In this document: in pieces, positions 16,675-25,198 of the stretch
How the letters are laid out: the number at the start of each line of letters is the position of its first letter
Numbering within the stretch: the stretch's first letter is position 1
Source: Oscillospiraceae bacterium
Lineage (GTDB): Bacteria > Bacillota > Clostridia > Oscillospirales > CAG-272
Assembly (NCBI GenBank): GCA_015063845.1
Contig: SVTJ01000009.1
Coordinates: 16,193 to 80,192 of the forward strand
Length of the DNA: 64,000 nt
Direction of reading: 5' to 3'
The notes under the pieces: model-generated
The model's input: only the letters and a program-made list of their open reading frames with translations
Databases searched by the model: none
Told to the model about the DNA's origin: nothing
Translations under genes and position numbers: made by a program

Positions 16675-16741
16675 ATATCGTGAATATCGTGAGTATCGCC
16701 CTATAAAGTATTGCACCAAATTTGCACCAAGATCACACCAA
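16675..16741. repeat. Two sets of short tandem repeats (iterons)
   Basis: ATATCGTGA occurs at 16675-16683 and 16684-16692, with a partial third copy to 16701 (9-bp period). GCACCAA occurs at 16713 and 16724, and ACACCAA at 16735 (exact 11-bp period). They lie just inside the left rpsI-tail copy and outside any gene. Confidence 0.7.
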
Positions 16742-16778
16742 CATTCAACGCTGTTCTACTCGAAAAATTGGAATTTGC

Positions 16779-17096
16779 TTACTTGTCAATAAATTTGACA
16801 GCAGTGCCATATACAATAACCTCTGCAGCTCCCTGCATAACGGCAGAGGATGCATAACGAATATTCACAACAGCATCGGCTCCAAGTGATTCGGCTTCTT
16901 CAACCATTCTTTTTGTAGCAAGTGCTCTTGCTTCGTTCATCATCTCGTTGTATGATTTCAGTTCTCCGCCCACTAAGGTTTTAAAACTCTGTGAAATATC
17001 CTTTCCAATGTGCTTAGACTGAATTGTACTTCCTTTCACGAGTGATAGCGTTTCTAACTCTTTGCCGCTAATGTAATCAGTATTTACTAATATCAT
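16779..17096 (-). CDS. UPF0145/YbjQ-family protein
   Basis: A 105-residue cytoplasmic protein of the YbjQ (UPF0145) family, recognisable by NEARALATKRMVEEAESLGADAVVNIRY and the C-terminal VIVYGTAVKF. It forms a small alpha/beta oligomer; its function is not established. The ATG at 17094-17096 follows AAAGGTG with 6-nt spacing; a GTG 9 nt upstream is part of that RBS. It overlaps the upstream membrane gene by 20 nt, and both lie in the segment enclosed by the duplicated rpsI tail. Confidence 0.88.
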   Translation of the reverse strand: MILVNTDYISGKELETLSLVKGSTIQSKHIGKDISQSFKTLVGGELKSYNEMMNEARALATKRMVEEAESLGADAVVNIRYASSAVMQGAAEVIVYGTAVKFIDK

Positions 17097-17301
17097 CTTC
17101 TTCACCTTTCCTTATCTCGTTAATTCTTTCTATGCAAACCTTGACTATTAACACCGACAATGCCAAGGGTAGGATACCCAAAGCATATTTCCATATACCC
17201 GGAAGCAGTGTAATCAAAAAGCCAAAGTAAACAACGTAATAGAGTATCATAATGACCGAAACCACAATTGGTGCAATCATTTTCTTCCTATGGGGGTTCA
17301 T
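17077..17301 (-). CDS. Small two-helix membrane protein of unknown function
   Basis: About 74 residues beginning MNPHRKKMIAPIVV, with two transmembrane segments (about 9-30 and 35-55) and a charged C-terminus ending KGEEDDISKY. The ATG at 17299-17301 follows CGAGGT. An ATG 36 nt upstream would coincide with the transcription start predicted from the promoter at 17345-17373. It is probably co-expressed with the overlapping ybjQ-like gene. No family was recognised. Confidence 0.7.
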   Translation of the reverse strand: MNPHRKKMIAPIVVSVIMILYYVVYFGFLITLLPGIWKYALGILPLALSVLIVKVCIERINEIRKGEEDDISKY

Positions 17302-17344
17302 TTTTATTACCTCGCTTACAAATTCAAGTTCATCCATTGATCAT

Positions 17345-17373
17345 ATTATATCATAAAAGCCCCGAATTGTCAA
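17345..17373 (-). promoter_or_regulatory. Sigma-A promoter of the small membrane protein-ybjQ pair
   Basis: On the minus strand TTGACA (17368-17373), 17-bp spacer, TATAAT (17345-17350). The pair therefore has a promoter independent of rplM-rpsI. Confidence 0.85.
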
Positions 17374-17382
17374 GAAAATACA

Positions 17383-17415
17383 AAAACAAAAAGCTCTGAC
17401 GAAGCAGAGCTTTTT
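17383..17415. terminator. Terminator of rplM-rpsI
   Basis: AAAAGCTCTG and CAGAGCTTTT form the stem around ACGAAG. On the minus strand it is followed by TTTTTGTTTTTG. It begins about 30 nt after the rpsI stop. Confidence 0.85.
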
Positions 17416-17459
17416 GTATATCGAAATAATTGCCGTAAGGCACAAATTATCTCTTCGAG
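17412..17459. repeat. Right copy of the rpsI 3'-end repeat (att-like)
   Basis: This copy contains the genuine end of rpsI (last codons and stop) and its 3' flank. It matches 16611-16656 in direct orientation at about 85 percent identity by eye. Confidence 0.75.
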
Positions 17460-17848
17460 AACTGAGGTGCACGACGTGCTGCCTTGAGTCCGTACTTCTT
17501 TCTTTCCTTCATACGAGGGTCACGAGTGAGGAAGCCTGCTGCCTTGAGAGCGGGCTTGTAGTTCTCGTCTGCCTGTACGAGTGCTCTTGCGAGACCGTGG
17601 CGGATAGCGCCTGCCTGTCCCGAAAGTCCACCGCCGTTAACGGTAGCGATGATGTCAAACTTACCCTCTGTTGCTGTTGCTCCGAAGGGCTGGTTTACGA
17701 TGAGCTTGAGTGTCTCGAGACCGAAATACTCGTCGATGCTCTTCTTATTGATGGTGATAACACCTGTGCCGGGTACTATGCGTACACGTGCAACGGATTT
17801 CTTTCTTCTACCTGTTCCGTAGAAATAAGGCTTAGAGCTTGTATACAT
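17447..17848 (-). CDS. rpsI: Small-subunit ribosomal protein uS9
   Basis: Protein S9 of the 30S head, 133 residues. [19 protein letters not shown] at residues 11-29, [35 protein letters not shown] and the C-terminal basic tail ending QFSKR (the tail that reaches the P site) are all present. It follows rplM by 14 nt in the standard rplM-rpsI operon. Its 3' end is duplicated about 800 bp downstream. Confidence 0.97.
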   Translation of the reverse strand: MYTSSKPYFYGTGRRKKSVARVRIVPGTGVITINKKSIDEYFGLETLKLIVNQPFGATATEGKFDIIATVNGGGLSGQAGAIRHGLARALVQADENYKPALKAAGFLTRDPRMKERKKYGLKAARRAPQFSKR

Positions 17849-17862
17849 TCTTTGCTACCTCC

Positions 17863-18294
17863 TTACTTAACTTCAACTGTCTCGGGCTTCTGCGCTGCGT
17901 GAGCGTGCTCTGCGCCTGCATAAACCTTAAGTCTTGTTGCGGACTTTGCACCGATGGAGTTGTGGGGGAGCATTCCCTTTACTGCAAGCTCCATTGCGAG
18001 CTCAGGCTTTGTAGCCATAAGTGTCTTGTACTGTACTTCCTTGAGACCGCCGATGTATCCGCTGTGTCTGCGGTAGTACTTCTGCTCAAGCTTCTTTCCT
18101 GTGAGAACTGCCTTCTCTGCGTTGATAATGATAACGAACTCACCGCAATCTACGTGAGGGGTGAACTCGGGGCGATGCTTGCCGCGAAGAATGTTTGCAG
18201 CTGCAACTGCGGTCTTACCCATGGGCTTACCTGCAGCGTCAATTACATACCACTTGCGCTCAAGCGTTTCAACTTTTGCCATGTAGGTTGACAT
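17863..18294 (-). CDS. rplM: Large-subunit ribosomal protein uL13
   Basis: Protein L13 of the 50S subunit, 143 residues. [20 protein letters not shown], the L13 signature region [23 protein letters not shown] (here [16 protein letters not shown]) and [16 protein letters not shown] segments are present. The ATG at 18292-18294 lies 9 nt after GGAGG; a TTG 6 nt upstream is less likely. It is the first gene of the operon. Confidence 0.97.
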   Translation of the reverse strand: MSTYMAKVETLERKWYVIDAAGKPMGKTAVAAANILRGKHRPEFTPHVDCGEFVIIINAEKAVLTGKKLEQKYYRRHSGYIGGLKEVQYKTLMATKPELAMELAVKGMLPHNSIGAKSATRLKVYAGAEHAHAAQKPETVEVK

Positions 18295-18340
18295 TGTCAA
18301 TTTCCTCCAAATTTTTGAGTTTTATTTTTCATACTCGCAT

Positions 18341-18369
18341 ATTATACCACGCTACTCTTCCCTTGTCAA
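18341..18369 (-). promoter_or_regulatory. Sigma-A promoter of rplM-rpsI
   Basis: Minus strand TTGACA (18364-18369), 17-bp spacer, TATAAT (18341-18346). The leader is only about 40 nt, which leaves no room for an L13 leader RNA. Confidence 0.87.
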
Positions 18370-18556
18370 TACCTTTTTTGAAAAAAGTTTTAAAATTTTA
18401 ATTTAGATACCCGCAAGCTCCGTTTTTCTCGCAAAACGACCCATTTTCCTCTCAAATCCTTTTTTGCGGTCACAATTTTTTAACAGCTGTTTGTAATAAC
18501 CTTATTCACGTCGGCATACATTTTAATATCACAAGATACGGAGGTTAAAGTCACAG

Positions 18557-19507
18557 ATGACAAACAGCTACCGCCCCGAGGGCTATTTATTCGGTACAAG
18601 AGAAAACAGAGACTATATTTCGAGCAAGGCAGGCCTTGAGAGGGCTATGGACGAGGGGAGGATACTTGAAGCGAGCGTTATGCTTTGCGACAGCAGGATG
18701 CGGCTTCACGTTGATCTTTACGGCATAACGGGTATTATCGACAAATCCGAGGCTGTTTACTCGCACGACAGCCGCGCCGTCAAGGAGATTGCCATAATAA
18801 CACGCGTCGGCAAGCCCGTTTGCTTCAAGGTGATGGGCTTTGCGGTAGAGGACGGACGCGAGGTGGCTATACTTTCCCGACGCGAGGCGCAAAAGGAATG
18901 CGCGAGCTTTTATCTATCTGACGTCATTGAGGGAGATATCGTCGAGGCAAAGGTAACTCATCTTGACAACTTCGGCGCGTTTGTAGACATTGGCTGCGGT
19001 ATCGTTTCCCTGCTCTCCATCGATTGCATATCGGTATCTCGAATATCTCACCCGTCAGACAGACTGTCGGTCGGAGACAAGATATTCACGGTGATAAAGA
19101 GCATCGACCGACACAGCGGCAGAATATTCGTCAGTATGCGCGAGCTGCTTGGCACGTGGGAGCAAAACGCGCGTGAATTTGAGGTTGGACAGACGGTCGC
19201 TGGAATCGTGAGAAGTATAGAGCCATACGGTGTTTTCGTTGAGCTCTCTCCAAATCTCGCGGGGCTCGCGGAGCTCAAAGACGGAAGCGACGGAGATATC
19301 GCCCATGTAGGAGAATACGCCGCGGTCTACATAAAGAGCATTTTGCCCGACAAAATGAAGGTAAAGCTCGTGCTCATCGACAGCTATCACGGTGACATTC
19401 CTCAGCAAAGGCTCAAATATTATATTGATTGTAACGAGGTAACGCACATCAACAAATGGAGATATTCTCCCCCGTCGGCAAGTAAGATAATAGAGACTGT
19501 GTTTTAG
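18557..19507 (+). CDS. S1-domain RNA-binding protein
   Basis: A 316-residue protein with two clear S1 OB-folds. One lies at about 122-195 (IEGDIVEAKVTHLDNFGAFVDIGCG) and one at about 208-280 (EVGQTVAGIVRSIEPYGVFVELSPN). A degenerate one precedes them at about 37-110. It resembles the short S1/RpsA-like proteins of Clostridia rather than full six-domain S1. The N-terminus (RPEGYLFGTRENRDYISS) is specific to this clade. GGAGG lies 12 nt before the ATG. It is a single gene ending at a bidirectional terminator. A role in translation or mRNA binding is inferred. Confidence 0.83.
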   Translation: MTNSYRPEGYLFGTRENRDYISSKAGLERAMDEGRILEASVMLCDSRMRLHVDLYGITGIIDKSEAVYSHDSRAVKEIAIITRVGKPVCFKVMGFAVEDGREVAILSRREAQKECASFYLSDVIEGDIVEAKVTHLDNFGAFVDIGCGIVSLLSIDCISVSRISHPSDRLSVGDKIFTVIKSIDRHSGRIFVSMRELLGTWEQNAREFEVGQTVAGIVRSIEPYGVFVELSPNLAGLAELKDGSDGDIAHVGEYAAVYIKSILPDKMKVKLVLIDSYHGDIPQQRLKYYIDCNEVTHINKWRYSPPSASKIIETVF

Positions 19508-19511
19508 TCAT

Positions 19512-19582
19512 AAATTAGGACACGTCATCCGTCGTCTGCGAAGCAGATGACGGATGACGTATCTCACCGATAAAGCCTACGT
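19512..19582. repeat. Mini copy of the AAATTAGGATTTATCGG inverted-repeat element (copy 0)
   Basis: Left end AAATTAGGA at 19512 and right end CACCGATAAAGCCTACGTT, ending at 19582, match the ends of the larger elements with a few changes. Between them is a near-perfect hairpin, ACGTCATCCGTC with GACGGATGACGT, and an inner TCTGC/GCAGA pair. About 71 bp. Confidence 0.6.
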
Positions 19583-19623
19583 TACCACAAAGGCAAGAGA
19601 GATAACAAAGCAAAAATAAAAGC

Positions 19624-19656
19624 AGCTGCTTCGATCTGATCGAAGCAGCTTTTTTT
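19624..19656. terminator. Bidirectional terminator between the S1 gene and pcrA
   Basis: AGCTGCTTCG and CGAAGCAGCT form a perfect 10-bp stem with a 7-nt loop and are followed by six T. It touches the pcrA stop codon. Confidence 0.9.
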
Positions 19657-22111
19657 ATATCTTTCTCAGCTTTGCGAAGCTTCCCATAAGCTTCTTTGTG
19701 CCTGCATTATCAAACACGACCTCATAGAGCACGTCCGCTCCCATAGGCTTTACGGAGTATATCTCTCCCTCTCCAAATACTCGGTGGCTCACTCTGTCGC
19801 CAACCTTAAGCACCGCTTGCGGAGTGGGTTGTGGCTTGGGTGTTGGGCGGGACACCTCTCTTTGAGTAGGCTGACTGTCCTCTATCTTATATACCTTAGG
19901 TCTTGTTGGCCTCGGCATATACGCATACGGATCGTAATCGGCAGTGTCCTCAAGCAAGAGCTCGTCGGGTATCTCGCGAACAAACTTTGAAAGCGGATTG
20001 TAGGAAGTCTGGTTATACAGCATTCTGTTGCGAGCGTGAGAAATATATATCATATCCTTTGCTCTGGTTATCGCAACGTATGCAAGTCTCCTCTCCTCCT
20101 CCATATCCTCGGGGTCGATGGAGTTTATGTTCTGCATTCCGGGGAATATACCGTCCTCCATAGCGGGCAGAAATACTATCGGGAATTCAAGACCCTTTGC
20201 GGAGTGTACCGTCATCAGCACAACGGCATCCGCGTCCTCATCGTATCTGTCTACGTCCGCAACGAGCGAGCATCTTTCAAGAAACGCGTTAAGCACTCCG
20301 AGCGCGGTCGTATCGGTAGGCACTGTGGCAAAGCCGTCGTGCGTTTGGTCGATATAGATATTCGACGCTCCTCTGTACTCGTCCTCAAAGTCTATTACGT
20401 TCGATATAAGCTCGTCAAGGTTATCAACTCTTTCCTTTTCCTCGACACCCGCATCTATGAGCGACTGCTTGTATCCCGAAAGAGTGAGCGTTTGTCTGAC
20501 TACGTTTTCAAGACTTGTGTCGGTGCTCAAAAGCGCATAGAGCGTATCTATCATTTTTGCGAAATCGCGAAGCTTATCAGCCGAGCGAGAAAGTGCGGTA
20601 TACTTATTCGCAGTACGCATTATCTCTATGGGGTGAGCACCCTGCTCCGTAGCTATCGCAAAAAGTCCCTCTATTGTCTTAGCGCCTATACCTCTGCGAG
20701 GTACGTTGATTATTCTCTTAAGTCTCTCTCTGTCAGCAGGGTTCACGAGCACGTAAAGATACGCAAGTGCGTCCTTTATCTCCATTCGCTCGTAAAAGCT
20801 CTGTCCCGAGAGGGTCAGGTGAGGTATTCCGCTTGCGGAGAGCGTGGTCTCTATCGAGCTCGAAACGGCATTTACACGGTAAAGCACCGCCATATCGCGA
20901 TATTTATACTTGCCGCTCATTACCAGCTCGTTTATTCTCTCGCTGATATACACCGCCTCGCTCTTTTGCGTTTCGGCGCGGTGCAGCACGATACGGCTGC
21001 CGTTTTGTCTGTCGGTATAAAGCTTTTTACCAAGACGCTTGGAGTTTTTGGCTATCACGGCGTTTGCCGCCTCAAGGATACAATCGGTGGAACGGTAATT
21101 TCTCTCAAGACGTATTATATTCGTTCCCTTTTCTCTGCCAAAGTCTATTATGTTCTGCACGACCGCTCCGCGGAATTTATATATACTCTGGTCGTCGTCT
21201 CCGACTACCATTATATTGCCCCATTCCGAGCCAAGAAGCTGTGTGAGCTTTAGCTGCGCTTCGTTAGTGTCCTGGAACTCGTCAACGCAAACGTATCTGA
21301 ACTTACCCGCGTAATACTTTCGCGCTTCCTCGTTTTTATCGAGTATATGCACGGCGTTCAAAATGATGTCGTCAAAATCGAGCGCGTTGCAGTCGCGAAG
21401 CCTTTGCTGATACTTCTCATATATGAGCGCGATCTTCTGCTTGCGATAGTCGGTCGCTATCTCGGCACGATATATCTCGGGCGTCATTAGCTTATTCTTT
21501 GCAAGACTTATCTCCGAGCGCACGCTCTTAAGCTGAAGCGATTTTTCATCGATATTCAGCTCCTTCATAACGTCCTTAAGGACTGACTTTGTGTTATCTG
21601 TATCGTATATCGAAAAGTCCGACTTATAGCCTATAAGATCGGCATACTTGCGGATTATCCTCACGCACACGGAGTGAAAAGTTCCCGCCCATATATCGTC
21701 GGCATTTATCCCCTCGCCGAGAGTTGCGGCAAGTCTTTGTCTTATCTCCTCTGCCGCTTTTTTTGTAAAGGTTATGGCAAGCATTCTCCACGGTGGACAC
21801 GGGCTCTGACAAAACTCCGTCAGCACCTCTCCGAGCTGCTCTCTCGGCAAAAGCTTTGCGCCCTCGAGCCTCATTATCTTACCCTCGTCAAGATTTGCGG
21901 GAATATACTCTCCGTGATATGCGTTTCCGTATTTTATTATGTATTCGACACGGTTTACAAGCACCGTCGTCTTTCCGCTTCCCGCACCCGCAAGCACCAA
22001 GAGATGTCCGTCTATACTGAACACCGCACGTCTTTGCTCCTCGTTAAGAAAGCTATAATATTTTTCAAACAGCTCTTTCTTTACCTTTATATATCGCTGT
22101 GCTAAGGTCAT
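19655..22111 (-). CDS. pcrA: ATP-dependent DNA helicase PcrA/UvrD
   Basis: Superfamily 1 3'-5' helicase of 818 residues, for repair and rolling-circle replication. Walker A is GAGSGKTT (42-49). ITFTKKAAEEIRQRL, VDEFQDTNEAQ, GDDDQSIYKFRGA, RLERNYRS and VHSAKGLEFPIVFLPAMEDG are motifs Ia to VI in order. A low-complexity Pro/Gln linker precedes a C-terminal PcrA-type Tudor-like domain (VGDRVSHRVFGEGEIYSV). It is the last gene of the deo operon and overlaps the previous gene by 4 nt (ATGA). Confidence 0.96.
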   Translation of the reverse strand: MTLAQRYIKVKKELFEKYYSFLNEEQRRAVFSIDGHLLVLAGAGSGKTTVLVNRVEYIIKYGNAYHGEYIPANLDEGKIMRLEGAKLLPREQLGEVLTEFCQSPCPPWRMLAITFTKKAAEEIRQRLAATLGEGINADDIWAGTFHSVCVRIIRKYADLIGYKSDFSIYDTDNTKSVLKDVMKELNIDEKSLQLKSVRSEISLAKNKLMTPEIYRAEIATDYRKQKIALIYEKYQQRLRDCNALDFDDIILNAVHILDKNEEARKYYAGKFRYVCVDEFQDTNEAQLKLTQLLGSEWGNIMVVGDDDQSIYKFRGAVVQNIIDFGREKGTNIIRLERNYRSTDCILEAANAVIAKNSKRLGKKLYTDRQNGSRIVLHRAETQKSEAVYISERINELVMSGKYKYRDMAVLYRVNAVSSSIETTLSASGIPHLTLSGQSFYERMEIKDALAYLYVLVNPADRERLKRIINVPRRGIGAKTIEGLFAIATEQGAHPIEIMRTANKYTALSRSADKLRDFAKMIDTLYALLSTDTSLENVVRQTLTLSGYKQSLIDAGVEEKERVDNLDELISNVIDFEDEYRGASNIYIDQTHDGFATVPTDTTALGVLNAFLERCSLVADVDRYDEDADAVVLMTVHSAKGLEFPIVFLPAMEDGIFPGMQNINSIDPEDMEEERRLAYVAITRAKDMIYISHARNRMLYNQTSYNPLSKFVREIPDELLLEDTADYDPYAYMPRPTRPKVYKIEDSQPTQREVSRPTPKPQPTPQAVLKVGDRVSHRVFGEGEIYSVKPMGADVLYEVVFDNAGTKKLMGSFAKLRKI

Positions 22112-22890
22112 TTATCTTCCTCGTCTTTGTTATCGTTATCGTCGGTTTTACTGAGCAGCCTGAGTATCCTCTCCGTCTGCTCCTCTCTTGCTCTTTTGTT
22201 CATCTTCTCGTATTCGTCGAGCTCCTCGTCGTCCTCTATGTTCTCTACCTCTTGCTCGGCGTCACTCATAGTCTTGAGAGGACGCGGCTTATAGAACACG
22301 TTCATCTCCTCTATAGTTTCGTACCTTGCGGTAAGCACGCTCACAGCCACCGTGAGAGCATATAGCACAAGCGCGACAAACATCATATCAAAGGGTGTGC
22401 ATACAAGCTGTACGGGTATGAGAAGCACTCCGTCGTATATAGGCGGCAAAAGCATGGGAAAGAAGAATATCGGCAAAAGCAGTGCCTGATATATACAAAG
22501 CATGACTCTGTTCGGCACAAGCGTTATAAATAGCGCTCTCGCGCGAGTTGTCTTGCTTCCGCCAAAATACGCAAACGCGCTTACGGCGGAATAAACGGAA
22601 GCCGCCACGCCTATCGCAAAAAGAGCTATAAAGCTCGGTATGAGCGCGAGCATATACTTTGCAAACTCCACTATCTGCTCCTGCTGCTGAGTATCCGCGC
22701 CGAAAAGACGTTCTCTCGCCATATCCCAAAAGTTGTTCATAAGCGTGCTGAGAGACACAGCCTTTGTCATACCGTCTACCGTCAAGAACTGATAGCAAGG
22801 TATGAACATAAGTATTATCATTATGATTATCGCTAAAAAGGGGAAAATATATCGGAAATATATAAGTCCCCGTCTGGTGCTTTTTTTCAT
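22108..22890 (-). CDS. Multi-pass membrane protein of unknown function
   Basis: A 260-residue protein. One transmembrane helix lies near residues 12-32, and three or four more lie between 85 and 205. The intervening loop (about 40-80) is probably outside. The C-terminal 55 residues are very acidic and lysine-rich (EVENIEDDEELDEYEKMNKR) and must be cytoplasmic. No enzyme motif was seen. Its stop overlaps the pcrA start by 4 nt and it follows cdd by 19 nt. No function is proposed. Confidence 0.8.
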   Translation of the reverse strand: MKKSTRRGLIYFRYIFPFLAIIIMIILMFIPCYQFLTVDGMTKAVSLSTLMNNFWDMARERLFGADTQQQEQIVEFAKYMLALIPSFIALFAIGVAASVYSAVSAFAYFGGSKTTRARALFITLVPNRVMLCIYQALLLPIFFFPMLLPPIYDGVLLIPVQLVCTPFDMMFVALVLYALTVAVSVLTARYETIEEMNVFYKPRPLKTMSDAEQEVENIEDDEELDEYEKMNKRAREEQTERILRLLSKTDDNDNKDEEDK

Positions 22891-22909
22891 TTTCTAAGTT
22901 TCCTCTTTT

Positions 22910-23299
22910 TCATTTAAGGTCAAACGCCCAAGGCAAAAGCTCGCCGAGCGTGGTCTCGCTGCCGTCGGCAAAATATATCTTCAAGGACGCATCCGCGTGC
23001 TCCGAGAGCACCTGACGGCAAACTCCGCAAGGATAACACGCGTCGGACGCGCTCTCCCCTGCCTTGCCACCCACAACGGCTAACGCACGAAAATCGGTAA
23101 CTCCCTCGCTGACAGCCTTGAATATCGCAACTCTTTCAGCGCAGCACGTAGGGGTAAACGATGCGTTTTCTATATTGCAGCCCGTAAAGACCTCTCCGCT
23201 CTCGGAGAGCAATGCCGCTCCGACAAGAAATCCCGAATATGGCGCGTACGCCTTCTCTCTTGCGCTTTTTGCAAGCTCTATAAGCTTTTCGCTCGTCAT
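22910..23299 (-). CDS. cdd: Cytidine deaminase
   Basis: Homotetrameric zinc enzyme that deaminates cytidine and deoxycytidine, 129 residues. The zinc and proton-shuttle motif is CAE (Cys53-Glu55) in TCCAERVAIF. The second motif is PCGVC (Cys91, Cys94). The substrate segment GCNIENASF (40-48) is intact. It follows deoB by 9 nt, consistent with pyrimidine nucleoside salvage feeding deoxyribose-phosphate metabolism. Confidence 0.95.
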   Translation of the reverse strand: MTSEKLIELAKSAREKAYAPYSGFLVGAALLSESGEVFTGCNIENASFTPTCCAERVAIFKAVSEGVTDFRALAVVGGKAGESASDACYPCGVCRQVLSEHADASLKIYFADGSETTLGELLPWAFDLK

Positions 23300-23308
23300 A
23301 ATTTCTCC

Positions 23309-24445
23309 TTAATCGATACCGAGTGTATTTGATATTATCTTCGCTATGCGGCAAAAGCCGTCAAGCGTGCCGAGATCCTCTGCCGCCTCTCCCTTTTGAT
23401 ACACGAGCAGAGGCGTGTACTCTCTGGTGTGGTCGGTGCTCTTTGAGAAGCCCGGGTCACAGCCGTGGTCGGCGGTTATTATGAGCATATCGTCCTCGCT
23501 GAGCTTTTCAACAAAAGCTCCAAGCCAAGTATCAAAGGCGTTCAGTCCGCTCGCGTATGCGTTTGCATCTCTGCGGTGTCCCCAAAGCATATCGAAATCG
23601 ACAAGATTTGCAAAGCAAAGTCCCGTGAAATCTATTTTGGAAAGCTCGTCAAGCACGCTCATACCCTCGTCGTTGGAATGGGTATAGTGCGCCTGTGTAA
23701 AGCTCTGACCTGCAAAAATGTCGTATATCTTTCCGACGGATATACAGTCAAGTCCGCTTTTAACCACGCGCTCGGGCAAAATATCTTTTGGGGGCTCTAG
23801 CGAGAAATCACGTCTGTTTGCGGTGCGTCGAAAGTCTCCCGCGCTTCCCTTGAAGGGACGGGCGATTATTCTGCCGACTCCGTATTTTTCTCCCCTCATT
23901 ATCTCTCTTGCCTTGCGGCAGTAGCCGTAAAGCTCGTCGAGACTTACAATATCCTCATGAGCCGCTATCTGGAGCACGCTGTCTGCAGAGGTATACACGA
24001 TAAGCTTTCCGCTTTCGAGATGCTCCGCTCCGAAATCGTTTATAACCGCCGTACCCGAATACGGCTTATTGCAGAGTATTCCCCTGCCAAAAGCGGCTTG
24101 CAGTCTATCGACTATCTCGTCGGGAAAACCGTTTGGGAACGTGGGCATCGGCTCTTTTGAAATATGACCCGCTATCTCCCAGTGCCCGATAGTGGTGTCC
24201 TTACCACCCGACAGCTCACGCAGACGCGCGTGTGTCGCCAACGGCGCATTTGTCTTGCCGAGAAACGACAGTCCGTCTATATTTCCAAGCCCCAACGCAC
24301 AAAGATTGGGGATATCAAGAATTCCCGTGTTATAAAGACTGCGAAGCGTATGCGCGCCGCTATCGCCAAAAATGCTCGCGTCGGGTGCTTCCCCCGCGCC
24401 AACGCTATCGAGAACTATCAAAAAAACTCTCTTTGAGTGCTTCAT
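23309..24445 (-). CDS. deoB: Phosphopentomutase
   Basis: Alkaline-phosphatase-superfamily enzyme that interconverts (deoxy)ribose-1- and -5-phosphate, 378 residues. The metal and phospho-Thr region is LDSVGAGEAPDASIFGDSGA, the cap contains GKDTTIGHWEIAG, and the C-terminal metal motif is ADHGCDPG followed by STDHTREYTPLL. The ATG at 24443-24445 follows GAGGAAAG; the region further upstream is the end of deoD. It sits with deoD and cdd in one salvage operon. deoC (aldolase) is not in the window. Confidence 0.95.
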   Translation of the reverse strand: MKHSKRVFLIVLDSVGAGEAPDASIFGDSGAHTLRSLYNTGILDIPNLCALGLGNIDGLSFLGKTNAPLATHARLRELSGGKDTTIGHWEIAGHISKEPMPTFPNGFPDEIVDRLQAAFGRGILCNKPYSGTAVINDFGAEHLESGKLIVYTSADSVLQIAAHEDIVSLDELYGYCRKAREIMRGEKYGVGRIIARPFKGSAGDFRRTANRRDFSLEPPKDILPERVVKSGLDCISVGKIYDIFAGQSFTQAHYTHSNDEGMSVLDELSKIDFTGLCFANLVDFDMLWGHRRDANAYASGLNAFDTWLGAFVEKLSEDDMLIITADHGCDPGFSKSTDHTREYTPLLVYQKGEAAEDLGTLDGFCRIAKIISNTLGID

Positions 24446-24452
24446 ACTTTCC

Positions 24453-25178
24453 TCATTCTTGTATTTTTGCGGCAACGTCAAGCGCGAGACGCATCATATC
24501 CGTAAAGCCGCTCATTCTCTCGTCGGACGTAGTCGACTCACCCGTGACCAGCGAATCCGAGACCGTGCATATCGCAAGCGCCTTCTTTCCGGCTCTCGCC
24601 GCATTCATATAAAGAGCCGCCGCTTCCATCTCAACGGCAAGCACTCCCATCTTCTTCCACTTAAGTCCACCGCCGTTCTCATCGTAAAACGTATCCGACG
24701 AGAACAGATTTCCAACGTGATATTCAAGTCCCTTTTGCTTTGCGAGCTCAACGGCGCACTCAAGCGTTTTATAGTCGCATATTGGCGCGTAATGACCGCC
24801 AAGAGCATACTGCTCGCTATACGCGGAATTTGTACAAGCTCCCATTCCGAAAACTATATCGCGAACCTTTACCTGCTCTTGCAAAGCTCCCGCAGAGCCT
24901 ATCCTTATGATACAGTCAACGTCAAAAAAGTTGTATAGCTCATAGCTGTAAATACCTATCGACGGCATTCCCATACCGCTTGCCATTACCGACACGCGCT
25001 TTCCGTTCCACTCTCCCGTATAGCCCTGTACCCCTCTTACGTTATTGAAAAGCACGGGGTTTTCAAGAAAATTCTTGGCAACGTACTCCGAACGCAAAGG
25101 GTCGCCCGGCATAAGCACGACCTTGGCAATATCCGACGGGGACGCCTTGATATGAGGTGTTGGTGTTTTTTCCGACAT
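24453..25178 (-). CDS. deoD: Purine-nucleoside phosphorylase, DeoD type
   Basis: Hexameric bacterial PNP that releases ribose-1-phosphate from purine nucleosides, 241 residues. Characteristic segments are VLMPGDPLRSEYVAKNFLE, the phosphate site IRIGSAGALQ, and GVLAVEMEAAALY with the substrate glutamates, followed by CTVSDSL. The ATG at 25176-25178 follows AAAGGAG at 11 nt; a GTG 12 nt upstream overlaps the RBS. Its product is the substrate of DeoB, encoded next. Confidence 0.95.
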   Translation of the reverse strand: MSEKTPTPHIKASPSDIAKVVLMPGDPLRSEYVAKNFLENPVLFNNVRGVQGYTGEWNGKRVSVMASGMGMPSIGIYSYELYNFFDVDCIIRIGSAGALQEQVKVRDIVFGMGACTNSAYSEQYALGGHYAPICDYKTLECAVELAKQKGLEYHVGNLFSSDTFYDENGGGLKWKKMGVLAVEMEAAALYMNAARAGKKALAICTVSDSLVTGESTTSDERMSGFTDMMRLALDVAAKIQE

Positions 25179-25198
25179 TTTTACGTACACTCCTTTTG

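Noticed and set aside
16537..16719. A 60-codon minus-strand open frame running through the left rpsI-tail copy
   Set aside because: It crosses a terminator hairpin and repeat sequence and has no ribosome binding site.
18295..18345. An L13 leader (autoregulatory RNA) before rplM
   Set aside because: The distance from promoter to start codon is only about 40 nt and contains no stable stem.
20036..21253. A 405-codon open frame antisense to pcrA
   Set aside because: Shadow of the helicase gene; no start signals.
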